The notes: generated from the sequence alone by a model not told the origin. Shown: positions 7,530 to 17,100, numbered from the stretch's first letter. The stretch: 17,783 nt of DNA from Nitrososphaerota archaeon (GCA_005877225.1 VBPK01000076.1:1-17783), one strand, 5' to 3'. Made by a program: numbers and translations.

Positions 7530-8180
7530 AAGGATATTTCCAGAGGCATAAGGTTTCCAGTCGAAGCAAGGCTGAAGCGGCCCGTCTCTATGGAAGTCCT
7601 CTCCCTAGCGGCCATCGGGAGACGGTTGGGCGTCACGAAGGAGGCTGTGAGACAGTGAATTCTCAAGTTCGAGTCATGCTTCTCCTCAAGACCACTCTCC
7701 AGGAGGAAGGAGAGGTCGGTAATCCTCCTCGACGAGACTAAGGTGAAGAGGAACGGCAAGATTGCTTGCGTCTCCGCGCACCTTACGAGGAGGGAGATCG
7801 TATCCGCCAAATCCTACACAAAGGTCGGTGAGCATCGTCAACCATAGACACCGTGAAGCTGGCCCTGGAGTCGTGCAGGAGGAAGCCGTTGTTCATAGTC
7901 GACCACGCCCCATGGTACGCACGCGCCTTCGAGTGGCTGGACGTGGACTGGGTGCCCCTGACGTTCAGCATCAGGAACTACATCGAACGGTGGTATCGGA
8001 CCTTCAAGGAGAGGACCAAGCGATTCTACCACAACTTCGGCGTCAGGGAGGGGAACAAGGCAATCAAGAGGGTCGAAAGGTTCGTCCACCTGTTCGCATT
8101 CTGGTACGAATCGCATGAGGCCTCATGAGACGCTGAATGGAGAGACTCCATCAGCTCCTCTTGTCGGTATAGGAACAATG
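7530..8180 (+). pseudogene. Decayed IS6-like DDE transposase
   Basis: Fragments of one transposase can be followed across three reading-frame segments. First, frame 3 (from about 7530) gives a helix-turn-helix part, IGRRLGVTKEAVRQ, broken by a TGA at 7656-7658, then resumes and carries the first catalytic Asp in VILLDETKVK (near 7732). A frameshift near 7825-7832 moves to the frame holding the second Asp in FIVDHAPWY and the Glu in IRNYIERWYRTFKERTKRF, 28 residues later, the spacing I recall for archaeal IS6-like elements. A second shift near 8110 gives RPHETLNGETPSAPL, the usual transposase C-terminus. No terminal inverted repeats or target duplications could be identified by eye. The 7400-7530 stretch after ureD holds nothing else recognisable. 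Confidence 0.8.
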
Positions 8181-8185
8181 ACGGC

Positions 8186-8197
8186 TAAAGCTTATTT
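8186..8197 (+). promoter_or_regulatory. Possible TATA/BRE element for the mgsA operon
   Basis: TAAAGCTTATTT lies directly after the transposase remnant. An archaeal start site about 26 bp from the centre of CTTATTT would fall at about 8220, just before the ATG at 8223, giving a nearly leaderless transcript. The match to the archaeal TATA consensus is only partial. Confidence 0.3.
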
Positions 8198-8222
8198 CCA
8201 CCATCGCCCATGGGAAGAAGTA

Positions 8223-9170
8223 ATGTGCGGAATAGCCGCGATCCTGTATAAGACGGGCGAAAGCACCAGGTCACAAGCCGTTGGTCTTCAGCTAAGGGAG
8301 ATGCTCTATTCTATGCGACACAGGGGCGTTGACTCGACGGGTGTGAACATTGCCGGCCAGCACTTTGGGACTGACTATGTCGTCCGCGTGGTGGTCTCAG
8401 AGGACCAAGGAGCCTCGCATGCAATTGAGGGCGTGAGGAACGCCATCGCAGCGCTCGGGGGATCCGTCGTCTTCATTAACGACTTTGGCAGGTTTCGCAG
8501 GATTGGATTGAACTACTCAGGGGACCTGGGAAAGTTGTCAGACTCAATCCTCTCTGTCAAGGGAGCAGAGATTCACAGTATAGGTAGATCCTCAGAGGTT
8601 ATCAAGGACGTGGGAGATGCTTACGAGCTGGATAAGAAGCATCATTTCTCAAAGGTCAACGGGACACACGGGCTTGGACATGTAAGACTTGCGACCGAGA
8701 GCCAGGTCGATATCACACACTCTCATCCTTTCTGGGCGTATCCCTTTCCGGACATTACCGTCGTCCACAATGGCCAATTGACCAACTACCACAAGCTGAA
8801 AAGAGAGTTTCAGCAGCGAGGCTTTAGGTTCCAGACACATAACGACTCTGAAGTTATCGCTGTGTACATCGCTGACAAACTGAGCAGGAGACGGAAGCTG
8901 GGAGACGTCCTCGAGGAGAGTTTGGACGACCTGGACGGGACCTTCACGTACGTGGTCTCCACCGACTCGGGGATTGGCATGGCGAAGGACCGCTGGTCCG
9001 CAAAGCCGTTCGTAATACTGGAGACCGACGAAATCGTCGGGGTCGCCTCAGAAGAGGTTGCGCTCCGGCGAATCTTCCCTGACGACGTGAGGAGGGTCGA
9101 GCCGCAAGAGCACGAGGTCCTTACTTGGAATGTTTCTCTCGCACCTCGGATAAAAGTCCGCCTCAATTAA
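8223..9170 (+). CDS. mgsA: N-methylglutamate synthase subunit A, class II glutamine amidotransferase (MgsA/GlxB-like)
   Basis: This is a stand-alone amidotransferase domain of glutamate-synthase type, 315 aa. In the NMG pathway MgsA works with MgsB and MgsC to move methylamine from gamma-glutamylmethylamide (or ammonia) toward N-methylglutamate. The start is ATG 8223 because the catalytic Cys must follow Met1: the protein begins MCGIAAILYK. Other motifs: MRHRGVDSTGVN, GHVRLATESQVDITHSHPFW, VVHNGQLTNYHKL, and the NDSEVI segment. The frame is open 36 codons further upstream to 8115, but those codons belong to the transposase remnant. Without the neighbours a GlxB or ordinary GOGAT amidotransferase would be equally possible; the gene set favours MgsA. 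Confidence 0.85.
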   Translation: MCGIAAILYKTGESTRSQAVGLQLREMLYSMRHRGVDSTGVNIAGQHFGTDYVVRVVVSEDQGASHAIEGVRNAIAALGGSVVFINDFGRFRRIGLNYSGDLGKLSDSILSVKGAEIHSIGRSSEVIKDVGDAYELDKKHHFSKVNGTHGLGHVRLATESQVDITHSHPFWAYPFPDITVVHNGQLTNYHKLKREFQQRGFRFQTHNDSEVIAVYIADKLSRRRKLGDVLEESLDDLDGTFTYVVSTDSGIGMAKDRWSAKPFVILETDEIVGVASEEVALRRIFPDDVRRVEPQEHEVLTWNVSLAPRIKVRLN

Positions 9171-9183
9171 CTATGCACCGATC

Positions 9184-9939
9184 TTGACCAAGAGGCTGGC
9201 AGGTAACGTGCCCAAAGCTCTCTCCGCCCCAGTCTCACAGGGGTACTCTATCGACGCACGCAAGCTTACGACGAGACTGCTGAACGCTTCAATAAAGTCG
9301 GGAGTCTCGAAGGGAAGGCACATCACAATCCTCAACCCCGACGCGAGGCATAATCTCGCGGTCGGGATAGTCAAGAGATGCAGCTTATCCTTCGCCGGGA
9401 GCGTGGGATACTACTGCTGCGCCTTCTGTGACGGTATCAGCGCCACAATCGAGGGCAACTCCGGTTGGGGCCTAGGAGACAATCTGATGTCAGGGAGCAT
9501 AGTCATCAGGCAAGATGCTGGCGCCTCCGTGGGCGCATCGATGAGGGGCGGTCAGATTCTCGTCTGGGGGAACGCGGGTGCGAGGGCCGGCATATCGATG
9601 AAGGGAGGGACGCTGGTGATCGCCGGCAACAGCGGATTCCTGACTGGATTCATGATGCAGAGAGGCAGGATAATCGTCATGGGGGGTGTGGGAGACGCTG
9701 CAGGTGACTCGATGTACGAGGGAATCGTGTACGTCGGCGGGGAGATAGGCTCACTCGGCGTAGATGCGAAGACCGAGTCCGCGACCCGAAGTGAGGAGGT
9801 AGAATTGAGGGCTTTTCTGAAGGCCCTTAAATTCCGGGACGACATTCTTCCAAGGAGATTCAAGAAGATAGTCTCGGCCAAGAGGCTCTACCAGTACGAC
9901 TCTCTCGAACCATTGGAGAGAGAAAGACTGGTCATCTAG
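9184..9939 (+). CDS. mgsB: N-methylglutamate synthase subunit B, GXGXG domain protein (MgsB/GlxC-like)
   Basis: This protein of 251 aa is the C-terminal beta-helix domain of glutamate synthase as a separate subunit; it is structural and helps form the ammonia/methylamine tunnel between the amidotransferase and FMN domains. The repeating glycine pattern is plain: GNSGWGLGDNLMSGSIVI, then GASVGASMRGGQILVWG, then ARAGISMKGGTLVIAGNSG, then GDAAGDSMYEGIVYVGG, with turns about every 19 residues. A charged C-terminal tail of about 55 residues follows. The start is TTG at 9184, 13 nt after mgsA, with no upstream ATG in frame. Its place between mgsA and mgsC is the standard NMG order. Confidence 0.85.
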   Translation: MTKRLAGNVPKALSAPVSQGYSIDARKLTTRLLNASIKSGVSKGRHITILNPDARHNLAVGIVKRCSLSFAGSVGYYCCAFCDGISATIEGNSGWGLGDNLMSGSIVIRQDAGASVGASMRGGQILVWGNAGARAGISMKGGTLVIAGNSGFLTGFMMQRGRIIVMGGVGDAAGDSMYEGIVYVGGEIGSLGVDAKTESATRSEEVELRAFLKALKFRDDILPRRFKKIVSAKRLYQYDSLEPLERERLVI

Positions 9940-9958
9940 CCGCCCTAACGCTCCAAGA

Positions 9959-9968
9959 AAGTATAATT
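9959..9968 (+). promoter_or_regulatory. Possible internal TATA box before mgsC
   Basis: AAGTATAATT sits in the 65-nt gap between mgsB and mgsC, the longest gap inside this block. A start site about 26 bp downstream would fall near 9990, leaving a leader of about 15 nt to the ATG at 10005. It may allow separate expression of mgsC onward. Only composition and spacing support it. Confidence 0.3.
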
Positions 9969-10004
9969 CACTGGAGCCGCCAGCGCTGAAGTGATAACAA
10001 CCGA

Positions 10005-11339
10005 ATGATTGTGTCCGATGAAGTCTCTCGGCGCGAGGGCTGGACCAATGAAGTCTTCCAGGACCTCCAGGTGAAGGCAGAGCTCGGGCGCTACAGAATA
10101 AGGGGTTTTAGCACGTTCCAGCGGATAGCCCATTTCGACGACATTATCTTCATTCCGAGGTACATATCTGGGAAGGGGGTTGAGTTACGGCCGGCTGACG
10201 TCAGTACAGAGACAGTTCTGGGGACCCGCTACGCAAAGAACGCGATAAGTATCTCCACTCCCGTCTACATCACCGGAATGAGCTACGGTGCACTCTCAAG
10301 GAGCGCGAAGACTGCTCTTGCCAAGGGAGCTGCCAAGGTCGGGACTGCCACCTGCACGGGCGATGGCGGGATGCTGACCGAGGAGCGAAAGTACTCGACG
10401 ACGATGATCTATCAGGTGAACGCGAGCAGGTACGGCGTCACACCGCAGGACATGATCAGCGGTGACGCTGTCGAGGTTGTCGTAGGCCAAGGTGCCAAGC
10501 CAGCCACGGGCGGCCTACTGATGGGTCAGAAGGTGAGCGCGATCATCGCAAAGAAGAGGGAGCTGCCGCCAGGGATAGATCAGAGGTCTCCCACCCGGCA
10601 TCCGGACTGGCTTGGTCCAGACGACCTTGGGATCTTCATCGAGATGCTGAGGGAGGTGACAGACTGGAGGGTCCCGGTGCAGGTGAAGATTCCAGCCTGT
10701 AGGGTGAAGGACGACGTGAAGCTCGCCGCAAAAGCCGGCGCCGATGGGATCGTGATAGACGGCATGCAGGCTGGGACGGGAGCATCGAGCGAGGTGGTCC
10801 TCGACCATTCCGGCATACCGACGCTTCCGGGAATCGTGCTCGCAAGAGAGGCACTCGAAGAGCTAGGTCTTCTCAAGAAGGTCTACCTTGTAGCATCCGG
10901 TGGAATAAGGAACGGTATAGACGCGGCGAAGGCCATCGCACTTGGTGCGGACGCCGTCGCGATAGGACAGGCGGCAATCATCGCGTTGAACTGCAACCGG
11001 GAACTTCCTGGAATCACCGATTTTGTTCGAGAGGTAGGGGTACCCGCAGGATACTGCACCAAGTGCCACACGGGGAAGTGCCCCGTCGGGATAACCACCC
11101 AGGACCCGCGCCTCGAGAAGCGATTGGCTATCGATGAAGCGGCCGTCAGGGTCGCGAGCCTGCTGAGTTCGATGACACTCGAGATGAAGCTGATCACCTG
11201 TGCACTTGGTAAACGGAATGTCCACGACCTGACGGTAGACGATCTCTCGGCGCTCAACGTCGAGGCGTCGATGATGGCGAAGGTTCCGATGGTCGGAAGT
11301 GGTGGGACTCTGCTGAAGAGTGCAGGAAAGGGAAAGTGA
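10005..11339 (+). CDS. mgsC: N-methylglutamate synthase subunit C, FMN-binding glutamate synthase domain (MgsC/GlxD-like)
   Basis: This is the catalytic FMN and iron-sulfur subunit, 444 aa, where 2-oxoglutarate-derived imine is reduced. Catalytic features visible: STPVYITGMSYGALS, then TGDGGM near residue 120-125, GAKPATGGLLMG, the active-site Lys228 in VQVKIPA, the FMN-phosphate loop ASGGIRNGIDAAKAIALG around 298-315, and the 3Fe-4S ligands Cys351, Cys354 and Cys359 in YCTKCHTGKCPVG, followed by ITTQDP. GltB-type enzymes have the same three-cysteine patch. The stop overlaps the GTG of the next gene by 4 nt. Ordinary archaeal glutamate synthase (GOGAT) is the alternative function; the linked GMAS-like and Sox-like genes favour N-methylglutamate synthesis. 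Confidence 0.88.
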   Translation: MIVSDEVSRREGWTNEVFQDLQVKAELGRYRIRGFSTFQRIAHFDDIIFIPRYISGKGVELRPADVSTETVLGTRYAKNAISISTPVYITGMSYGALSRSAKTALAKGAAKVGTATCTGDGGMLTEERKYSTTMIYQVNASRYGVTPQDMISGDAVEVVVGQGAKPATGGLLMGQKVSAIIAKKRELPPGIDQRSPTRHPDWLGPDDLGIFIEMLREVTDWRVPVQVKIPACRVKDDVKLAAKAGADGIVIDGMQAGTGASSEVVLDHSGIPTLPGIVLAREALEELGLLKKVYLVASGGIRNGIDAAKAIALGADAVAIGQAAIIALNCNRELPGITDFVREVGVPAGYCTKCHTGKCPVGITTQDPRLEKRLAIDEAAVRVASLLSSMTLEMKLITCALGKRNVHDLTVDDLSALNVEASMMAKVPMVGSGGTLLKSAGKGK

Positions 11340-12418
11340 AGGCATTGATCTATCCTCATAGTCAGATCTGGACACCCCAGACAATCGCGGATATTCACAG
11401 CAGGGCCCAAGGCCAATACCGGCTGAGCGGTTTCAGGCCTCTCCGCGACCTGCCCACATTCGACGAACTCGTCTTCTTGGCGTCCGGCTTGACCAGGTTT
11501 CCGCTTGAGGGATACAAGGAGAAATGCAAGACAGAGACCACCCTCGGGTTCAGAACCGCCTCAACCCCGCTCGTTCTCGAGACTCCCATCTACGTCGGCG
11601 CGTCATCGGCTCTAGAGAACAGGGCGCGGCTGGAACTTGCCAGGGGGAGTAGTTTGGCAAACTCTGCGATCTCCCTGGAAGGCAAGGTGAATCGCGACGA
11701 GAGGAAGCTCGCTCGCCGAATGATCTACGAGGTGCCAGTCCGAAAGGGAGCATCGAGGCTCGTCTCCTCCCTCAAGGCAGAAGCAATTCAGCTCAACCTC
11801 GAGCTTGGGACGACTGTCGATGCGCTGCACGGCCTCATAAGGGATCTCAGAAGAGGGGGGGCTGTTAAGGTCCCCATCTTCGTGAGCTGCCCAGGGGCAC
11901 GGGTTGAGGACGAGGTCAAAGCCGCGGTAGGCGTCGGGGCCGACGGTCTGGTCCTCCAAGGCCTGAAGACTTCGACTATCACGAGGCCAGAGGGCCTGTT
12001 CGACTATTGCAGGGTTCCGATCATCGCGGGAATCCCGAGGGCAAGGGAGGCACTGCGCGAGAGGAGGGTACTCGGAGAAGTGAGCCTCATCTCGGCGACA
12101 GGGACAAGAAACGGTGCTGATGCGTCGAAGGCTCTCGCTCTGGGTGCAGACGCTGTGAGAATCGATGAAGCGGCGCTGATTGCTCTCGGATACTACAACT
12201 CATCAAACGAAATAGCAGAGGAGGGCCGCCCGAACCGGAAGATTGAGCCGGGGACAGGGATAAGAGTTGCAAAATTCATAAATTCGATGACGATGGAGAT
12301 TGCTCTATTGGCCAGATCATTGGGTAAAGGGGATGTACACAGTCTGGAATACGAAGACCTCTCCGCCCTCACGCTCGAAGCTTCTCTGATGAGCGGGGTC
12401 AGGCTTGCAGGTGAATAA
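11336..12418 (+). CDS. Degenerate MgsC paralogue lacking the 3Fe-4S motif
   Basis: This 360-aa protein is a shortened relative of the preceding MgsC. Matching landmarks run in order: GQYRLSGFRPLRDLPTFDEL against GRYRIRGFSTFQRIAHFDD, TETTLGFR, LETPIYVGASSAL, ARVEDEVKAAVGVGADGLVL, GTRNGADASKALALGADAVR, and SMTMEIALLARSLGK with VHSLEYEDLSAL at the end. What is missing is telling: TGDGGM is gone, the roughly 35-residue segment holding GAKPATGGLLMG to the SPTRHPD loop is collapsed, the active-site Lys is replaced (VPIFVSCPG), and the CTKCHTGKC cluster is deleted. The FMN-phosphate glycine loop is only partly kept. It is intact and translationally coupled to mgsC (GTGA overlap), so it is probably a selected structural or regulatory partner, not a decaying gene (inference). 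Confidence 0.8.
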   Translation: MKALIYPHSQIWTPQTIADIHSRAQGQYRLSGFRPLRDLPTFDELVFLASGLTRFPLEGYKEKCKTETTLGFRTASTPLVLETPIYVGASSALENRARLELARGSSLANSAISLEGKVNRDERKLARRMIYEVPVRKGASRLVSSLKAEAIQLNLELGTTVDALHGLIRDLRRGGAVKVPIFVSCPGARVEDEVKAAVGVGADGLVLQGLKTSTITRPEGLFDYCRVPIIAGIPRAREALRERRVLGEVSLISATGTRNGADASKALALGADAVRIDEAALIALGYYNSSNEIAEEGRPNRKIEPGTGIRVAKFINSMTMEIALLARSLGKGDVHSLEYEDLSALTLEASLMSGVRLAGE

Positions 12419-12424
12419 CTGAAC

Positions 12425-13780
12425 TTGAATGGCGCAAGCACGAAGGAAATTGCCTCAGTGGTCAAAGCCCTGAAGAGCAAGGGGATCCAGTTCGTGCTCT
12501 CTCAGTTCGTCGACATCAACGGGGTGCCAAAGGCGAAGATGGTTCCTGTCTCTGAGTTCCAGAACTTGGTCACCAACGGGGTGGGTTTCGCCGGGTTCGC
12601 CGTAAGCACCGAGATGGGGCAGCAGCCACACCAACCAGACCTCATAACGATACCCGACCTCAACACAATGACGGTCCTCCCCTGGAAGAAGAACACCGTC
12701 TGGTTTGCGGCGAACCTGTACACCGAGGGAAAGTCTTGGCCTTACTGCACCAGGACGATACTCGACAGGTTCCTGAAGAGAGTGAAGAAGGAGAGGGGGC
12801 TTTCCTTCAAGACAGGGATTGAACCCGAATTCTACCTCGTGAAAAGGGAGGCCGGACGCATTCGGACGTACGACGACATAGAGAACATTGCAAAGCCATG
12901 CTACGACCTCAAGCTTCTCGGGAGGAATCTCGATTTCCTCCAGACCTTGAACAACTATCTCGATGAACTTGGATGGCACAGCGAGGCCACGGACCATGAG
13001 GACGGACCCGCACAGTATGAGGTCAACATCAGGTACGATGACGCCCTGGCCACATGCGACAAGTATACCTTCTTCAAGTTCGCGGTCTCCTACCTTGCTG
13101 GTACAATGGGCGCAGTAGCGTCTTTCATGCCCAAGCCCTTCACCAACAGGACAGGTAACGGAGCTCACTTCCACATGAGCCTATGGGAGGGGACAAAGAA
13201 CCTCTTCCACGACGAGAGGGACCCGCAGAAGCTAGGTCTCTCGAAGACCGCGTACCATTTCATCGGTGGATTACTCGAACATGCCAAGGCGTATATCGCG
13301 CTGACCGCTCCAACCGTTAACTCGTATAAGCGTCTGGTGGCCGGCGGCTCGGCCTCGGGGGCAACTTGGGCACCCGTCTACATCTCCTATGGCGGGAACA
13401 ACCGGACGCAGATGATTAGGGTAGCTTCGGGTGAGCATATCGAGAACAGGACTCCCGATTCAGCCTGCAATCCCTACCTCGCAACCACGGCGATGCTCGC
13501 GGCAGGCCTCGACGGGATAGACAGAAAGCTCGACCCGGGACCGATGAATAAGGGGAACATGTACAGGACGACTGAGAAGGACTTGGAGGAGCGCGGGATC
13601 GAAATACTCCCCGGATCACTAAAGGAAGCTGTCGACGAGCTCCAGAGGGACAGAGTGAGTCTTGATGCGCTCGGGAAGGAGTTTGCGGAGTATTATGCCA
13701 AGATGAAGATGAGGGAATGGAACGAGTATCACAGCACAGTCAGTCAGTGGGAAGTTGACCGATACCTGACGTACCTCTGA
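12425..13780 (+). CDS. gmaS: Gamma-glutamylmethylamide synthetase / GlnT-type glutamine synthetase-like ligase
   Basis: This ATP-dependent ligase of 451 aa belongs to the glutamine synthetase superfamily and would join methylamine (or ammonia) to the gamma-carboxyl of glutamate. It carries VLSQFVDINGVPKAKMVPVS near the N-terminus, VGFAGFA, the metal-binding TGIEPEFYL, TDHEDGPAQYEVN, SFMPKPFTNRTGNGAHFHMS, the ATP/glutamate segment APTVNSYKRLV with GATWAPVYISYG, NRTQMIRV, and ENRTPDSACNPYLATTAML. These segments closely follow GMAS/GlnT proteins as I remember them, rather than housekeeping GlnA. Start is TTG at 12425, 6 nt after the preceding stop; the nearby ATG at 12429 is out of frame. Glutamine synthesis for urease-derived ammonia is the alternative role. 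Confidence 0.82.
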   Translation: MNGASTKEIASVVKALKSKGIQFVLSQFVDINGVPKAKMVPVSEFQNLVTNGVGFAGFAVSTEMGQQPHQPDLITIPDLNTMTVLPWKKNTVWFAANLYTEGKSWPYCTRTILDRFLKRVKKERGLSFKTGIEPEFYLVKREAGRIRTYDDIENIAKPCYDLKLLGRNLDFLQTLNNYLDELGWHSEATDHEDGPAQYEVNIRYDDALATCDKYTFFKFAVSYLAGTMGAVASFMPKPFTNRTGNGAHFHMSLWEGTKNLFHDERDPQKLGLSKTAYHFIGGLLEHAKAYIALTAPTVNSYKRLVAGGSASGATWAPVYISYGGNNRTQMIRVASGEHIENRTPDSACNPYLATTAMLAAGLDGIDRKLDPGPMNKGNMYRTTEKDLEERGIEILPGSLKEAVDELQRDRVSLDALGKEFAEYYAKMKMREWNEYHSTVSQWEVDRYLTYL

Positions 13781-13834
13781 TGGTTTCACTGTACAAAAAC
13801 TATCACCTGGGAGGGATGAAGTGAGCTAGATACC

Positions 13835-14098
13835 ATGGGATTCCTGCTTGAGTGTCCGAATTGCGGCAAGAGAGACGTATACGAATTCAGATTTGGGGGG
13901 GAGGCTCACAGGAGGCCGAGAGTCAACTCCTCTTCCGAGGAGTGGATGAAGTATGTATACATGAGGGAGAACGTCGCAGGCGTTCAACAGGAGTGGTGGT
14001 TTCACAGGCTTGGCTGTCATAAGTGGTTTCTCGCGATAAGAGATACTCGGGACAACTCCGTGATGAGGACCTTCTGGATGGGAGAAGAGCTGGTCTAA
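13835..14098 (+). CDS. mgdB: N-methylglutamate dehydrogenase / sarcosine oxidase delta subunit (MgdB/SoxD-like)
   Basis: This is the small zinc-binding subunit (87 aa) of a heterotetrameric N-methyl amino acid dehydrogenase. Zinc ligands match SoxD: Cys7 and Cys10 (CPNCG), His57 and Cys61 (WFHRLGCHKWF). EFRFGGEAHRRP and the AIRDTRDNSV segment are also family features. The ATG at 13835 lies 54 nt after gmaS; a GGAGGG-like purine run at 13809-13815 is about 20 nt upstream, a loose spacing for a ribosome site. The stop is 2 nt before the large subunit gene. In bacterial clusters an mgdA/soxB gene comes before this one; here gmaS does. Confidence 0.9.
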   Translation: MGFLLECPNCGKRDVYEFRFGGEAHRRPRVNSSSEEWMKYVYMRENVAGVQQEWWFHRLGCHKWFLAIRDTRDNSVMRTFWMGEELV

Positions 14099-14100
14099 CG

Positions 14101-17100
14101 ATGGAGGGTGCCCGCCCCACTAATAGCGAAGAAAGGGATGGAAGGAGTAAGGAGCCTTCTCCATCTGAACTCCTCGACAGGTCGAAGATGCTGAACTTCG
14201 AATTCAACGGTAGAAGAATGAGTGCATTTGAGGGTGATACTGTTGCGTCTGCCCTGTACGCATCCGGGGTCAGAATCTTCAGCAGGAGTTTCAAGTATCA
14301 CCGGCCGAGAGGCCTACTCTGCGTCTCGGGAAGATGCCCCAACTGCCTGATGAGCGTGGATGGGGTCCCAAACGTCAAGGCATGCACCGAGAGAGTCAGG
14401 GCGGGGATGAAGGTCAAATCTCAGAATTGCTGGCCTTCACTCGAGCATGACATCTTTTCCGTTATCGACAAGATCGGCCGGTTCCTCCCCGTCGGGTTCT
14501 ACTACAAGACTTTCATCAACCCACCAATCGAATGGTCTAGGGTTGAGTGGATTATCCGCCGGCTCACCGGGCTCGGCGACATCGAGGAGGAGATCGCCTC
14601 TGCGACCGGTAAGGGTCCGAAGGATGGTCGATCTATTATCTCCAGCAGCTTCGAGCACCTCAATCTCCAGGCTGACGTGGCAGTGATTGGGGGCGGACCT
14701 TGTGGCATCTTCGCGGCGCTGGAGGCCGGCAACGCCGGGGCGAGGGTTGTATTGGTTGACGACCAACCCGCTCTCGGAGGGCACCTCCGGTACTCCGGCG
14801 AGACCTTGAGCATAGACGTTGCGACCGGCGAGGGGGCGTACTCTGGGCTCAAGTCCTCCGCCGTGGCCTCAACACTCGAGAAGGCTGTTAGAGACCGCCC
14901 TAACATGACAGTCCTCGACAACTCGACAGCATTCGGAATATACGAGTCGAACCTGATTGGCATCGTACGGGGAAACAGTGAGATCAGGCTACGCGCCGAA
15001 CAACTCGTCTTCGCAACTGGAGCTCACGAATTCCCGTCGGTCTTCCAGAATAACGACCTTCCCGAGGTCTTCTTGGGGAGGGGGATGCAGCGTCTGATCA
15101 ATCTGTACGGTGTCATCCCAGGAAAGAGGGCAGTAGTCGTCTCGAACAACGATTCAGGTCTCGGCGTCGCTCGCACGCTTATGGATGCAGGCGTCAAGCT
15201 GGAAGCGTACATCGACTCCAGGAAGGCGGTCGGAGCGCCTGAAACACTGGCCGAGATTGAGGACGCCAAGGTTCAGACCTTTCTGGGATGGGCGGTGAAA
15301 GAGGCGCGAGGGTCGAAGCACGTGAGCTCCATCGTGATATGCGAAGTTGACAACGAGGGCGAGTTGGTGCATGGTACGGAGAGGGTTGTGAGCTGCGACC
15401 TGGTAAGCCTCTCGACAGGCTTTGAGACCGAAGCTTGGTTGTTGAATCAGACTGGTTCTCGAACGATCTATGACGAGCTCTTGAGGGAGTTTATCCCTCG
15501 AGAACTCAAACCCACCGTCTATGTCTGTGGCGACCTGACCGGGATTCATGATCTCAACATCGCAATAATGCAAGGCAAGGTTGCGGGGCTGAGCGCTGCC
15601 GCCAATCTCCCCGCGATGGCGCGAAGTACGGAACTGAAGGTCGAGTATCAAAGAAAGTCGCTCGAGACCTACTCCAGGCTAGTCTCTCAGTATGAGGGCA
15701 AGTACCGGGAGGGGATGAAACACACGAGAGGTCCCGAGGTGCTGGTCGTTGAATATCCTGGATCCGACAAGATGCGGAAGAGGTTCGTGTGCGTCTGCGA
15801 AGATGTCGTGGCGAAGGATATCTCGCTCGCGACCTTCGAGGGGTTCGACGATATAGAGACCCTCAAGCGATACAGTACGGTGACGATGGGTCCTTGCCAG
15901 GGGAAGATGTGCTCCATGCCTTCGCTCCATCTCTGCAGCAGAGTTACGGGGCGCTCGATAGCTCAGACGGGGAGGACGGTCTCCCGCCCACCCTTCGTGC
16001 CCGTCGCCATGGGAGCACTCGCGGGAGCCGAGCTTCATCCAGTGAAACTCACAGGCATACATTACAAGCACATCGAACTCGGGGCGCGAATCATGGACAT
16101 GGGGGAGTGGAAGAGGCCTCACGTCTACACCTCTGTGGAAGAGGAGTACAAGGCAGTCAGGGAAAGCGTTGGGGTAATCGACGTCAGCACGTTGGGGAGG
16201 CTTGATGTTAAGGGAAGAGATGCCGGGAAGCTTCTGGACTTTGTCTATACGCACATATTCTCGACACTCAAGGTCGGAAAGAGCCGCTACGGAGTCATCT
16301 GCGACGACGCTGGAATAGTCTTGGACGACGGGACTGTGACAAGGCTCTCCGAGACTCACTACTTTATCACGACGACGACTGGGAACGTAGAGTTCGTCGA
16401 AGAGTGGCTCGTCTGGTGGGCTACCGCACTAAGGCTGGACGCCTACATCACCAACGTGACCGCTGGTCTGGGTGCAGTGAACGTTGCTGGTCCGAAAGCC
16501 AGAGACCTCCTTCGAAAATTAACGACCGTCGACCTCTCCAGTGGGGCGTTCCCCTACATGAACTCCGCCGAAGGGGAGGTGGCCGGGGTTCCATGCATCC
16601 TGCTCAGAATTGGATTCGTGGGCGAGACCGGTTGGGAGATACACTTCCCTGCCGAGTTCGGCGAGTATTTCTGGGACACCCTTCTTGAAGCCGGAAAGGA
16701 GTTCGGAGTTAAGCCATTCGGGGTCGAGACACAACGGGTCCTGAGGCTGGAGAAGAAGCACGTTATCGTAGGGCAAGATACAGACGCCCTGTCAAATCCG
16801 TTCGAGGCGGACATGGCGTGGACCGTGAAGTTCGAGAAGGAGGACTTTGTCGGTAAAGCTGCGCTGGTCGCAGCCGAGAAGAAGGAACCCGAGCGGATGC
16901 TTGTGGGTTTCGTCATGAAGGACTCCATGGTTGCGCATGACGGCGACCAAGTCTTCTCGCAGGACGGGAGCCGGCATATCGGTTTCGTGACAAGCTCAAG
17001 GTTCAGTCCAAAAGTTGGCAGATGCGTGGGTATGGCTCTCGTCAGTCCAGAGTATTACAAGGAAGGTTCACTGATAAGGGTAAAGTCCGACGATGCGCTG

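Noticed and set aside
7400..7560. Terminal inverted repeats of the IS remnant
   Set aside because: Comparison by eye of 7400-7530 with 8150-8222 gave no convincing inverted match.
12455..13174. 239-codon minus-strand ORF opposite the GMAS-like gene
   Set aside because: The coding strand shows clear ligase motifs; the antisense product is low-complexity with no domain I recognise.
15679..16359. 226-codon minus-strand ORF opposite mgdC
   Set aside because: Antisense shadow over the BFD and GcvT domains; no family features.
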